The notes under the pieces: model-generated
Told to the model about the DNA's origin: nothing
The model's database searches: none
Seen by the model: only the letters and a program-made list of their open reading frames with translations
Source: Bin75 sp965200435
GTDB lineage: Bacteria; Nitrospirota; Nitrospiria; Nitrospirales; UBA8639
Direction of reading: 5' to 3'
Assembly: GCA_965200435.1 (NCBI GenBank)
Contig: OZ241337.1
Coordinates: forward strand, 1,302,001 to 1,366,000
DNA length: 64,000 nucleotides
Made by a program: the position numbers and the translations under genes
Shown here: in pieces, positions 42,505-51,089 of the stretch
Layout of the letters: every line of letters begins with the position of its first letter
Numbering within the stretch: the first letter of the stretch is position 1

Positions 42505-42895
42505 AAGCAGGTGTCGGGGCGTGATGGCCCGAGGAAGCCTTCCCCGTAGTTGTAGGGGCGGCATCTCATGCCGCCCGGGAAGGCGATACAGACAACAGAA
42601 AGGACCCCCCGCGTCATGAGATGACGCGGCTACAAAGAGAACAGCGACAGGCGGCCCCCGGCCGTCCCGCAGGTGTTGGGGCATGATTGTCCGAGGAAAA
42701 CCTCCCCGTAGTTGTAGATGCGGCATCTCATGCCGCCCGGAAAGGCGATACAGACAACAGAAAGGCCCCCCCGCGTCATGAGATGACGCGGCTACAAAGA
42801 CAAGAGAAGGCAGAGGAAAGCCCGCGCCATGAGATGGCGCGGCGACAACTGCAAAAGACAGCCGGCAAACACGAAGCGTCATCGGATAGCGCCGC
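42505..42895. repeat. REP array 5
   Basis: Two GTAG-headed GGCGGCATCTCATGCCGCC pairs with ACGCGTCATGAGATGACGC partners, then a GCGCCATGAGATGGCGC unit, plus a GTCGGATGAGCG...CATCCGAC palindrome at ~42911-42938. No gene seen in 42479-43025. Confidence 0.8.
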
Positions 42896-43163
42896 GACCA
42901 AGACACTGTAGGTCGGATGAGCGAAGCGTCATCCGACAAGGGGCTGCAATGTCGGGTGACGCCGCGATGAATGCAGGGCAGGGCGTCTTTCATGAGTCAT
43001 GCGCGTCGGCCGAGCAGGCTGATTCATGCTGATGGCGGAATGGGTGTTTGTGCAGGGTTTGGCCAAAGCCCGGCACTTGCGGAGAGCCGTCTCCTTGGGA
43101 GAAGATGACCCGTTGGGGCTGGCCGGCGTGCCTCCCCGAAACCGTGCGCACGGAGCCGCGCTG

Positions 43164-43487
43164 ATGCATGATCCGGTCCTCCAGGAGTTCCTTGAAAAAA
43201 TCGCCCCGCTACGGAAGCACATCACGCGGGTGATCCTGTTCGGGTCGCGCGCACGGGGCGATCACCGCACAGATTCGGATTACGACCTGCTCATCGTGGT
43301 GCCTCGGAAAGACGATCCGCTCCTCGACGGCTTATACGAGGGTGTGATGGACGTGTTGCTCGCCCATGGCCGGCTGATCTCCCTGAAAATTTTTCCCGAA
43401 GGCGAGTTCGAGCGGCTGATCCGGTTGCAGACGCCTTTCATGCAACGAGTCAAAGCCGAAGGAGTCCCCCTTGGACACCCTGGATAA
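43164..43487 (+). CDS. MNT-type nucleotidyltransferase (antitoxin-like)
   Basis: 107 residues from ATG 43164; a start at 43026 would add 46 residues without clear homology. The minimal nucleotidyltransferase signature is VILFGSRARGDHRTDSDYDLLIVV, with the GSRARG and DxD pairs intact. In HEPN/MNT modules this protein adds nucleotides to the HEPN toxin near its active site and silences it. It overlaps the HEPN gene by 17 bp. Confidence 0.8.
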   Translation: MHDPVLQEFLEKIAPLRKHITRVILFGSRARGDHRTDSDYDLLIVVPRKDDPLLDGLYEGVMDVLLAHGRLISLKIFPEGEFERLIRLQTPFMQRVKAEGVPLGHPG

Positions 43488-43878
43488 GGGACAGCAAGAG
43501 CTGATGGCCGGCTATCTGGCGAAGGCGAGCGCAAAGCTCCGCGCGGCACGGGAACTGGTCAAGCAGCACGAATGGGACGATGTGGTCTCACGAGCGTATT
43601 ATGCCGCGTTTCACGCGGCGCAGGCCGCGTTGTTGGCGGAAGGGCACCGGGCGGAAACCCACCGGGGCCTGCTGACGCTGTTCAGCCTCGTGTTGGTTCA
43701 AACCGGCAAGTTCGAGAAAAAATGGGGCAAATTCCTCGCAAACCTGAAGGACGACCGTGAAACCGGCGACTATGAAGCGCTGTCGTATCTCGATGAACAG
43801 ACGGCGTGCCGGGCGCTGGAAGAAACCGAGGAATTTGTGAGAAAGATCGAGGAATTTCTCGGACAACGTGGCGGCTAA
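43471..43878 (+). CDS. HEPN-domain toxin
   Basis: 135 residues, TTG start at 43471 inside the MNT gene. An all-helical HEPN domain with the ribonuclease motif RAYYAAFH (R-x6-H pattern) at ~40. Helices before and after (SAKLRAARELVKQHEWDDV, CRALEETEEFVRKIEEFL) are typical. With MNT it forms a type VII toxin-antitoxin system; the HEPN protein would cleave RNA when released. Confidence 0.82.
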   Translation: MDTLDKGQQELMAGYLAKASAKLRAARELVKQHEWDDVVSRAYYAAFHAAQAALLAEGHRAETHRGLLTLFSLVLVQTGKFEKKWGKFLANLKDDRETGDYEALSYLDEQTACRALEETEEFVRKIEEFLGQRGG

Positions 43879-43960
43879 GGAGAGGAACCCGGGAGGCGGT
43901 TGTCCCGCGAAACCCTGCACTCGACGCCGGTCGAGGTGAGAGATCCGGCGCCGCGACTCA

Positions 43961-44102
43961 GGAACCGCTGATTTCGTGTGAGAGCGGGATGCAGGGCCAG
44001 GCGTCCCGGAGCGAAACCCGAAGCGTATCAGAGAGAGAGGGGAGGGGTGAGCGAGGACCCAACGCCGCCATGCGCCCGATCGTGCACGAAATCAGAGGGT
44101 CC
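43961..44102. repeat. IS5-like MITE, copy 6 (142 bp)
   Basis: Full-length, but ends have single changes (GGAACCGCTGA, GGGTCC) and the flanks do not match (CTCA left, TTAG right). The right flank TTAG supplies the TAA stop of the DUF1640-like gene. Confidence 0.85.
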
Positions 44103-44333
44103 TTAGAGCAATTTGATGATCCCCACAATCAGGGTGCCTTGGGCAAACATCGCGGTGATCATCCATTTCAACAGGTCGACTTTGACCTTCTCCAGATCGA
44201 CCTTGGTAGCCAAGTTGCTGTTGAGCAGTTGGGCCTGCTCGTTGGCCAAGGCCTCGGCCTGTTGTTCGGTAAACCCGCTTCCCGTCAAATGTTTGACAAA
44301 GCGGTGAGTGTCAAAGGCAATCGCGTCACTCAT
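44103..44333 (-). CDS. DUF1640-like coiled-coil membrane protein
   Basis: 76 residues: DTHRFVKHLTGSGFTEQQAEALANEQAQLL, then a coiled segment (LATKVDLEKVKVDLLKWM), then a C-terminal membrane helix (MFAQGTLIVGIIKLL). This layout is that of DUF1640/CCDC90-type proteins often seen near phage or toxin loci. The stop is provided by the MITE flank. No ribosome site; the ATG is 6 nt after TAGAAT, so a leaderless mRNA is expected. Confidence 0.75.
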   Translation of the reverse strand: MSDAIAFDTHRFVKHLTGSGFTEQQAEALANEQAQLLNSNLATKVDLEKVKVDLLKWMITAMFAQGTLIVGIIKLL

Positions 44334-45411
44334 GCAAGGATTCTAGCTCCCGCCCGCCCCAAATGCAAGGCAATGTATAGGTCCACCACCTTTGGCCCTC
44401 GGGTTGATGGCGAAGGAGAAATTGTACCGGAGTTTGGTGCCCCAGGCTATAGTGGGGCAACACGGTATTGTAAGCCAGCAACCAGTCAGCCAGTTTCCGG
44501 TGAAAGGCCGCCAAGTCGTCGAACAGCAGATCCTCGTGGTAGTCCACGAACATCTCTTGCAGGGTGCGATTGAACCGTGCCGCATGCGCATTCATTTTCG
44601 GGGATCGGGGATACGTCCACCAGTGGGTGAGGCCGCGTTCATCGAGCCGGTACTGGAACTGGCCCTGGAACTCCGGGCCGTTATCGGAGAGGAGGAACCG
44701 GGGTGGAGCCGGGAGCAGCGCACAGAGGGCGTCGAGGGCGTGGGTGGCATGGCGGCTGGAGGCGGTGGCGGTGGCCACGGCGAAGGCGAAGCGACTGCAG
44801 GGATCGATGAAGGTGAACACGTAGCGGCGGAGCCCGGCGTGGAGCCGCACGACGGGATCCCCGGCCAAGACCGCCAGGGGCGGGGCGGGGCGGGGCCGGG
44901 GCGGGCGGGGTTTGCGGGACCGCGCCCGGGGCTTGGGGCGGCCCCGGGCATCCAGGCGGACCGGCGTGTGCCGCATCTGATCGGGGGCGCGAGCGATCAG
45001 ACGCCCGATGGTGGAGACACTGGGGAGCGCCAGCCCCTGCTGCGCACACCACGGCCGGAGCAGGACGTGCAGCTTGACCTTGCCGAGGTTAGGATACGTG
45101 GTGCGCAGCCGCCGGATCTCCTGGCTTAGGGCAGGCAGCCACAGGGCCTGCCGGCGGCGGTGGGGGGCCCTGGAGCGGACGGCCAACGCCTGCGGGTCCC
45201 CGCCAGCTTGGGCGAGCGCCCGCTGCCAGCGAGAAAGCGTCCGGCGGCTGACGCCAAAGGCCTCATAGGTCGCCGGCCGGCCGTACCGGGCGCAAAAGTG
45301 CAGAATCTTGAGTCGGTGGTGGGCTTCGTGGGGTATCATGTCCCAACGATGCCCGACTTGCGTTAGTCGAGAAAACCCCCTGATGCGATAGCCGACATGG
45401 TGGATCTGCAT
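44326..45411 (-). CDS. IS481-like transposase (copy D), read-through C-terminus
   Basis: 361 residues. DDE residues (FIDPCSRF, LLSDNGPEFQG, NAHAARFNRTLQE) are mostly kept, but the third motif has AAR in place of AER, removing the catalytic Glu expected there. The frame passes the IS end, reads through TTGCAT and stops in the first codons of the DUF1640-like gene (tail ELESLHE). It is probably inactive. Confidence 0.8.
   Translation of the reverse strand: MQIHHVGYRIRGFSRLTQVGHRWDMIPHEAHHRLKILHFCARYGRPATYEAFGVSRRTLSRWQRALAQAGGDPQALAVRSRAPHRRRQALWLPALSQEIRRLRTTYPNLGKVKLHVLLRPWCAQQGLALPSVSTIGRLIARAPDQMRHTPVRLDARGRPKPRARSRKPRPPRPRPAPPLAVLAGDPVVRLHAGLRRYVFTFIDPCSRFAFAVATATASSRHATHALDALCALLPAPPRFLLSDNGPEFQGQFQYRLDERGLTHWWTYPRSPKMNAHAARFNRTLQEMFVDYHEDLLFDDLAAFHRKLADWLLAYNTVLPHYSLGHQTPVQFLLRHQPEGQRWWTYTLPCIWGGRELESLHE
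44340..44368 (-). promoter_or_regulatory. Leaderless promoter TTGCAT-N17-TAGAAT
   Basis: TTGCAT (44368-44363), 17 bp, TAGAAT (44345-44340), six bases CCTTGC, then ATG of the DUF1640-like gene. The IS copy D right end lies 5 bp upstream. Because this -35 lacks TGA, the transposase of copy D is not stopped here. Confidence 0.7.
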
Positions 45412-45460
45412 GGCTCCTCCTCCTGTGTCGAGGAGTGCCAAATGTTTCTGAACTTATACA
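44374..45460 (-). mobile_element. IS481-like element, copy D (1087 bp, divergent)
   Basis: Same length and ends as the other copies but clearly diverged. Flanks are GGCAA (right) and TGCAC (left), so no duplication is seen; the left flank is now REP-array DNA and was probably exchanged. Confidence 0.9.
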
Positions 45461-45484
45461 TGCACCCCATGCCGGCAACCGACC

Positions 45485-45860
45485 GCCCCGCAGATGTCAC
45501 GGCGAGATGGCCCGAGGCAGGCCTCCCCGTCGTTGTAGAGGCGGCATCTCATGCCGCCCGGCGCGGCTGTACAGACAACAAGATGGCCCGAGGCAGGCCT
45601 CCCCGTAGTTGTAGGGGCGGCATCTCATGCCGCCCAGGAAGGCGACACAGACAACAGAAAGGAACCCCCACGCCATGAGATGGCGCGGCGACACAGAGAA
45701 CAGCGACAGGCGGTCCCCCGACCTCCCCGCAGGTGTCGGGGCGTGATTGTCCGCGGAAGACCTCCCCGCAGTTGTCGGGGCGGCATCTCATGCCGCCCGG
45801 GAAGGCGACACAGACAACAGCAAGGCCCCCCCGCATCATGAGATGACGCGGCTACAAACA
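45485..45860. repeat. REP array 6
   Basis: Four GGCGGCATCTCATGCCGCC units alternating with GCGCCATGAGATGGCGC and ATCATGAGATGACGC units. The preceding bases adjoin the left end of IS copy D. Confidence 0.85.
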
Positions 45861-45923
45861 AGGCGAGCAAGCTCACGCGGGATCAGTGCAGAAAAAATTG
45901 ATGCAGAAATTTTTATCCTCCCC

Positions 45924-45953
45924 TTGACTTCTTTATTCATGAAAGCATAAACT
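45924..45953 (+). promoter_or_regulatory. Promoter TTGACT-N18-TAAACT upstream of the surface lipoprotein
   Basis: TTGACT (45924-45929) and TAAACT (45948-45953). The start codon is ~218 nt further, leaving a long leader whose 3' part is AT-rich and contains AAAGGAG before the ATG. No recognised riboswitch or operator was found. Confidence 0.45.
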
Positions 45954-46170
45954 CCCGACATCGTCACGACTGCTTTTCCCCAGGACAATGTAGTTTCTTT
46001 CAGTAACCCTCATGCTGTCTACCAAGTATTGCTCAAATTCAAACAAAGGAGTTTGGACTTGAGGGAGGCCTGTGACGAAGGGTCGTTTTCTTCGTGATTG
46101 TTCATGAATTACCTTTAAGTTGTCGATTTCTTAAGATTCTAAATACACTCTCAACAAAGGAGAATCAGAC

Positions 46171-48435
46171 ATGCAGATGAAGCGATACTTGTGGGCAGTT
46201 GTTGCGGTTGCGGCACTGGGTTTGGCCGGCTGTGGCAGTGATGGGAATGGTATGGGCCCTGGCCCTGGCCCCGTGGAACCCACCTCAATGCCTGTGGATC
46301 TGAATTTGCAGAATTTTTCGCTGGCGGCTGCTGGGTTAATGGCAGGTGATATTGTGGTCCCGGCGTCGGGCATGCTGGAGACAGGTAATGTGAAATTCAC
46401 GTGCGCTGGGGGATGCACGATAACGATTCATGCGGATGGTGAGGCCATGTCTACTCACGAGATGGTTATGGTTGAGCTTATGACCACACCCGCAGTGATG
46501 ATGGGGAAAATGGTGCCAGGCTATACTTCTTATGGTCAGGATACACCGGATGGTGAGGCCATCTCGATCATGGATGGCGGAACAACTATGGCAGGCAACT
46601 ATCAATTGTCGTGCGCAGGAAGTGATTGCTACGTGCGGGTTGTCGACAACATGCTCCAGGTTGTCGGTGGCACGGTGACGGCGACAAATTTTGAAATGGT
46701 GGGGCCGACGGCGCGTGACGATGGTCTGATTATGGACGTTGGCGTGAAGATGGGCACCTATAAGATCGATGCCGGCGGTGCTGTAGAAGCAGGAGATATG
46801 AAGTTGGTTTGTGGGACTGGGGGGGGCGGCTGTGTGGTATATGTGAATAATGCGGGACACGTCTATTCCCTCATTAACGGTGGCATGGTGACGAGGATGC
46901 CAACCCAGGATGCCAAGGATAGGGCCTACATGCCCATTGCCCAAGCCATCTTGAGTGGCAATCCCATGATGGCAGATCCCATGCATCCTATGCCTACAAC
47001 AGATCCCAATCGCCCGACAATAGGATCGGACAAAGAGCCACTCTTCCATTTCGCTGAGAAGATTTCATATGTGATGGATGAGAGGGGGATGTATATAATG
47101 AATCCAGATTATGATGCCATGGATCCTGATTCTAAGATGTATATCATGGATCCCAAGCCGAAGAGATATTCGCATGATCTGGTGGATGGTAATATGGTGT
47201 ATCGGCCGAATGATGAAGGGATGTACATAGTGAATCCGGATCATGATGACGATAATCCTGCGCCTCCGATGTATATCCCGTATGCACAGCCGGACTTGTA
47301 TAATAAAATCACGGAGCAGGTCCCTGCCGTTCAGGTTATGAAAACATATGTGATGGCTGATGACGGGATGTATATAATGAATCCAGATTATGATGCCATG
47401 GATCCTGATTCTAAGATGTATATCATGGATCCCAAGCCGAAGAGATATTCGCATGATCTGGTGGATGGTAATATGGTGTATCGGCCGAATGATGAAGGGA
47501 TGTACATAGTGAATCCGGATCATGATGACGATAATCCTGCGCCTCCGATGTATATCCCGTATGCACAGCCGGACTTGTATACGATGCTCGATGCAGGGTC
47601 AGACCGGCTGGGTGAAGAGGACATGGTGGCGGGGATGAGTCGCCCGAATCAATTTATGGAGACGATGAGCACCCCTGGACTTGGCGATTTTATGGGCAAG
47701 GAATATATGCGCGAGATGATGATGGACGACGGCACGTCAAAGAAGGATATCCTGACGGTCTTTAGCAACAACCCCAACAACGAGATGGATGCTACGCTCA
47801 TGACGGATCCGGACTATCTGGCATTCGGGTTCTGGTTGGAAAAGACAAACGATATGTTGTCAGGGATCGGTACCTTCTATGGTGGCTCGATGCCGTTTGA
47901 GAATGACATAGCTGACGATGGGATGCGGAACAGCGCAATAGCTCTACTTGAAGGAACGGCGAGCTATGAAGGAATGGCAGCCGGTAAATACGCGAGGAAG
48001 GAAGGCGGCAATCTTGATGGTGCCGGTCACTTCACCGCGATGGTGGGGCTGAATGCGAACTTTTTTGAAGGAGCGAAACCCGTGATGGTGAATGGGGTGA
48101 CGGAGCGGCATTTTGTCTCCATCGATGGGAGTGTGACGAAATTCAAGGATGAGATGGGCGCCTACATCATGGATGCGAATGGCAAGGAGTGGGAACTTGA
48201 TTTGCACGAGGCCACGACTGCAACAAACTCCTTCATGGGCATGACCACAGGTGATGGAAACTGGCAAGGCCAATTCTTCGGTCCAGCGGCTGCTCGTCGT
48301 CGTGGTGTTGCTGGTGGTCATCCTAATCCTGCTGCGGAGAACACATACCCAACCGGAGTCGCCGGCGAATTCACGGGTCATTTCGATGACGGGCATGTGA
48401 TTGGTGCATTCGGTGCTGAATTGCAGCCACAATGA
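46171..48435 (+). CDS. Large Met/Asp-rich surface lipoprotein, probable Slam substrate
   Basis: 754 residues. Lipobox AALGLAGC gives lipidation at ~Cys 21. The N-terminal third has paired Cys motifs (CAGGCTITI, CAGSDCYVRV, CGTGGGGCVVYV). At ~300-475 two copies of a 93-residue repeat are nearly identical in DNA (GMYIMNPDYDAMDPDS, GMYIVNPDHDDDNPAPP), rich in Met, Tyr, Asp and Pro. The C-terminal ~200 residues (GTASYEGMAAGKY, GHFTAMVGLNANF, PTGVAGEFTGHFDDG, IGAFGAEL) match the C-terminal barrel of transferrin-binding-protein-like lipoproteins. That domain is what Slam proteins recognise, and a Slam gene follows. It should be displayed on the cell surface; the ligand is unknown, and metal or haem binding is a guess. 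Confidence 0.78.
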   Translation: MQMKRYLWAVVAVAALGLAGCGSDGNGMGPGPGPVEPTSMPVDLNLQNFSLAAAGLMAGDIVVPASGMLETGNVKFTCAGGCTITIHADGEAMSTHEMVMVELMTTPAVMMGKMVPGYTSYGQDTPDGEAISIMDGGTTMAGNYQLSCAGSDCYVRVVDNMLQVVGGTVTATNFEMVGPTARDDGLIMDVGVKMGTYKIDAGGAVEAGDMKLVCGTGGGGCVVYVNNAGHVYSLINGGMVTRMPTQDAKDRAYMPIAQAILSGNPMMADPMHPMPTTDPNRPTIGSDKEPLFHFAEKISYVMDERGMYIMNPDYDAMDPDSKMYIMDPKPKRYSHDLVDGNMVYRPNDEGMYIVNPDHDDDNPAPPMYIPYAQPDLYNKITEQVPAVQVMKTYVMADDGMYIMNPDYDAMDPDSKMYIMDPKPKRYSHDLVDGNMVYRPNDEGMYIVNPDHDDDNPAPPMYIPYAQPDLYTMLDAGSDRLGEEDMVAGMSRPNQFMETMSTPGLGDFMGKEYMREMMMDDGTSKKDILTVFSNNPNNEMDATLMTDPDYLAFGFWLEKTNDMLSGIGTFYGGSMPFENDIADDGMRNSAIALLEGTASYEGMAAGKYARKEGGNLDGAGHFTAMVGLNANFFEGAKPVMVNGVTERHFVSIDGSVTKFKDEMGAYIMDANGKEWELDLHEATTATNSFMGMTTGDGNWQGQFFGPAAARRRGVAGGHPNPAAENTYPTGVAGEFTGHFDDGHVIGAFGAELQPQ

Positions 48436-48534
48436 TGAATGATAATATGGACATGGGTAGTGGGAACATGGATACTGGGAACATGGGTCAGTAGGCCCTT
48501 GTGTGGCGAATCGTTTATTCGCTCCCATCAGATC

Positions 48535-48576
48535 AAAAAGAAGGGCAGTCGCGTGTGCCTGCCCTTCTTTTTTTTT
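48535..48576 (+). terminator. Terminator between lipoprotein and slam
   Basis: AAAAAGAAGGGCAG pairs with CTGCCCTTCTTTTT around a 10-nt loop, ending in an 8-9 T run. It would limit read-through into the Slam gene. Confidence 0.85.
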
Positions 48577-48636
48577 ATCCGTACCCGATTTTTCTTGTGT
48601 CGCGTCGTTATACCTGCAAAGGAAAGAAGGAGAACG

Positions 48637-48661
48637 CGCCATGAGATGGCGCGGCTACAGA
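48637..48661. repeat. Single REP unit before slam
   Basis: GCGCCATGAGATGGCGCGGC with a CTAC tail, the inverted form of the common unit. Confidence 0.7.
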
Positions 48662-48731
48662 AGGAGGAAACGGAAAGAGCCCTCACCCGACCCTCTCCCG
48701 GGGGGCGAGGGGGGGGCGACAAAGACACATC

Positions 48732-50378
48732 ATGTTGACAGCCTGTTTCATGGTTTTTCTGTTGTTCCAGCCTGCTTCGGCCTTGGCCCAGGCCGGCTCC
48801 CCTGAGGCGCAGCTTGAGTCCCGGTCCGAGGCCGTGTCGGACGCTCCGACTCGTGTCAACCGGGATGCCTCGTCCGGGCTGCCTGGCTTACAGTATTTTC
48901 CCCCATCTTCCTCGCCGTCCGATGCCCGGGAGTCCCGGTCCGAGGCCGTGTCGGAGGCTCCGGCCCGTGTCGACCGGGATGCCTCGTCCGGGCTGCCTGG
49001 CTTACAGTATTTTCCCCCATCCTCCTCACCGTCCGAGTCCCGGGACGCTGGCCTAGGCGTTCAGCCCGGTCTGCCGTCCGATGTCGGGCCTGGCCGGGAA
49101 CATTTGTCCGCTGACCCCCGCGTCCGTGTGGCGCGGCTTTTGATCCAGCTCAACCGGTTTCCCGAAGCCTTGAAGATCCTTCGGTCGTTGCCCCCTGACC
49201 ATCCGGACCAGACGGACGTGCGGTTTCTCCTCGGGTTGGCGGCCATGCGGGGAGCGCAGGCTAACGGGGTCGATGAAGAGACCCGGGTCCGTCTGCTGGA
49301 CGAGGCCATTGCGGCGTTCCGGTCGATCCTGATCCGCCATCCCGAACTGGTGCGTGTGCGGCTGGAACTGGGCCTAGCCTTTTTTCTGAAAGAAGATGAC
49401 GGTCTGGCCGCCGACCATTTCGAGCGGGTCTTGACGGGCGATCTGCCGTCGCCCATCGTCTCGAAAGTCAGGCGGTTTTTGAGTGTCATGCAGGCCCGGC
49501 GCCGGTGGGACGCGTATTTCGGGTTCTCCATCGCGCCGGATACCAATATCAACGCGGCCTCGGATGCGCAGTTTATTTATATCAACGGTCTGCCGTTCCG
49601 CCGGAGTGGCATCGGCCAGGCCAGTTCCGATATCGGTGTGGTGGGCTGGGGCGGCGGGGAATACCAGTATCCGCTGAGCGACCGTCTACGCCTGCGCCTG
49701 GGGTTGAACCTGAATCATCGGGAATACAAGGGGAAAACGTTCGACCAGACGTTTGTGGGGGGCTACGTGGGGCCACGCTGGCTGGTCAGCCGGGATACGG
49801 AATTGAGCCTGCTGGGGTCCGTAAGCCAGCGCTGGTGGGGCCAATCCAGCTTTAACTATGATTACGGCGCGCGCCTGGAGGTGGAACACCGGTTCTTCCC
49901 GGGCCTGCTGGGAAGTGCCCGGGCCTCCTGGCAGGACCGGAAGTATCAGCAGAACACGTTCCTGGAAGGGCCGCTGATGGTGTTTTCCCTTGGTGGTTCC
50001 TACGTGCCATTCCCGATTCTGCAGGTCAACTCGCTGGTCGGCTATCTGCGGCAGGATGCCCAGGAGCATCGCTGGAACAGCGACGGGTATTGGTTCCGGA
50101 TAGGGGCGAATGTGGCATTGCCCTGGGGCTTTACAGTTGGGGCCAGCGGCGAGTTCCGGTGGGATTATTACGAAGACGGGTGGGTTCCATTTATCCCGGA
50201 TAATTCCGCCCGAGAGGACCAGACCCGGATTCTCCAGGCCACGCTGCTGAATCGTGCGGTGACGGTGTACGGGTTCAGCCCGCAGATCATGTTTTCCAAT
50301 CAAGTGCGCGACTCCAATGCGCAAACGTTCGATTTTAAACGAAACCTCGTCGAAATGCGCTTCGTCCGCCAGTTTTAG
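48732..50378 (+). CDS. Slam-type surface lipoprotein assembly modifier
   Basis: 548 residues. Signal peptide (MVFLLFQPASALA), then two copies of a 38-residue repeat (RSEAV, RDASSGLPGLQYFPPSSSPS), a TPR-like domain (~120-250: RLLIQLNRFPEALKILRSL, VRLELGLAFFLKEDDGLAADHFERVL), and a 14-strand-type DUF560 barrel from RWDAYFGFSIAPDTNINAAS to the terminal FVRQF with aromatic C-terminus. Slam proteins carry lipoproteins with a TbpB-like C-terminal barrel across the outer membrane; the preceding gene is exactly such a lipoprotein. ATG 48732 follows only a weak G-rich ribosome site. Confidence 0.82.
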   Translation: MLTACFMVFLLFQPASALAQAGSPEAQLESRSEAVSDAPTRVNRDASSGLPGLQYFPPSSSPSDARESRSEAVSEAPARVDRDASSGLPGLQYFPPSSSPSESRDAGLGVQPGLPSDVGPGREHLSADPRVRVARLLIQLNRFPEALKILRSLPPDHPDQTDVRFLLGLAAMRGAQANGVDEETRVRLLDEAIAAFRSILIRHPELVRVRLELGLAFFLKEDDGLAADHFERVLTGDLPSPIVSKVRRFLSVMQARRRWDAYFGFSIAPDTNINAASDAQFIYINGLPFRRSGIGQASSDIGVVGWGGGEYQYPLSDRLRLRLGLNLNHREYKGKTFDQTFVGGYVGPRWLVSRDTELSLLGSVSQRWWGQSSFNYDYGARLEVEHRFFPGLLGSARASWQDRKYQQNTFLEGPLMVFSLGGSYVPFPILQVNSLVGYLRQDAQEHRWNSDGYWFRIGANVALPWGFTVGASGEFRWDYYEDGWVPFIPDNSAREDQTRILQATLLNRAVTVYGFSPQIMFSNQVRDSNAQTFDFKRNLVEMRFVRQF

Positions 50379-50449
50379 GGCCGCGGCCCCCTCCCCCGCT
50401 CAACCTGAGGTCAGGCTCATGCCGCTGGGTTTGTGCCGGCCTCCTTTAG

Positions 50450-50935
50450 TCTTTGTAGCTGTTTTCTTTTGCATGTGTAGCTGCGCCATCTCATGGCGCA
50501 GAGTTCCCTCTGGTGCGTCGGACGCGATAAGATCGCGCCCCTACAAGGACAGGGAGGCCGGGTTGCATGTGTCGCTGCGCCATCTCATGGCGCAGAGTTT
50601 CCTCTGGTGCGCCGGACGCGATAAGATCGCGCCCCTACAAGGACGGGGAGGCGCCGCATAAGATGCGGCCCCTACAAGGACAGGGGGGCCGGTATGTCTG
50701 TGTCACCGCGCCATCCTTCATTCTGTCAATGAATGGGCAAGATGTCGGATTACGCTGTGCAAGACCGCCCGACGGTTTCTTTTTTTTGCAGTTGTCGCGG
50801 CGTCATCTCATGACGCTGGGTTTTTGCCGGCCGCGCCGGCCGCGATACGATCGCGTCCCTACAACGACGGGGAGCCTCGTCCGACGTGATACGATCTCGT
50901 CGCGACAACGACGGGGTGGCCGGTGGGCGGCATGT
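50450..50935. repeat. REP array 7
   Basis: Units GTAGCTGCGCCATCTCATGG and GGACGCGATAAGATCGCGCC alternate, joined by GGTGCGTCGG or CTACAAGGACAGGG. GGACGCGATAAGATCGCG is a second stem family with an AA loop. No gene in 50379-51089. Confidence 0.85.
50688..50798 (+). repeat. ~108-bp direct repeat, copy 1 (copy 2 at 51806-51914)
   Basis: Both copies read GGTATGTCTGTGTCACCGCG, ATTCTGTCAA, GATGTCGGATTACGCTGTGC and CGCCCGACGGTTTCTTT with few differences. Non-coding; embedded in REP arrays on either side of a RelE-like pair. Confidence 0.8.
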
Positions 50936-51089
50936 GCTGTCGCCGCGGCCCCTTCTTGACGAATGCGGCCCATGCGACGGTTGCAAAGGCGAGATTCCTC
51001 GCTTCGATCGATATGACCGCAGATTTGCTTGACAAACACCTTTGGGCATGAATAATGAAGGCGAAACGAACGGTTCCTCTGAGGTAATC

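Noticed and set aside
47065..47523. His/Ile-rich minus-strand ORF
   Set aside because: Antisense of the tandem repeat in the lipoprotein; unusual composition is explained by the complement of Met/Asp codons.
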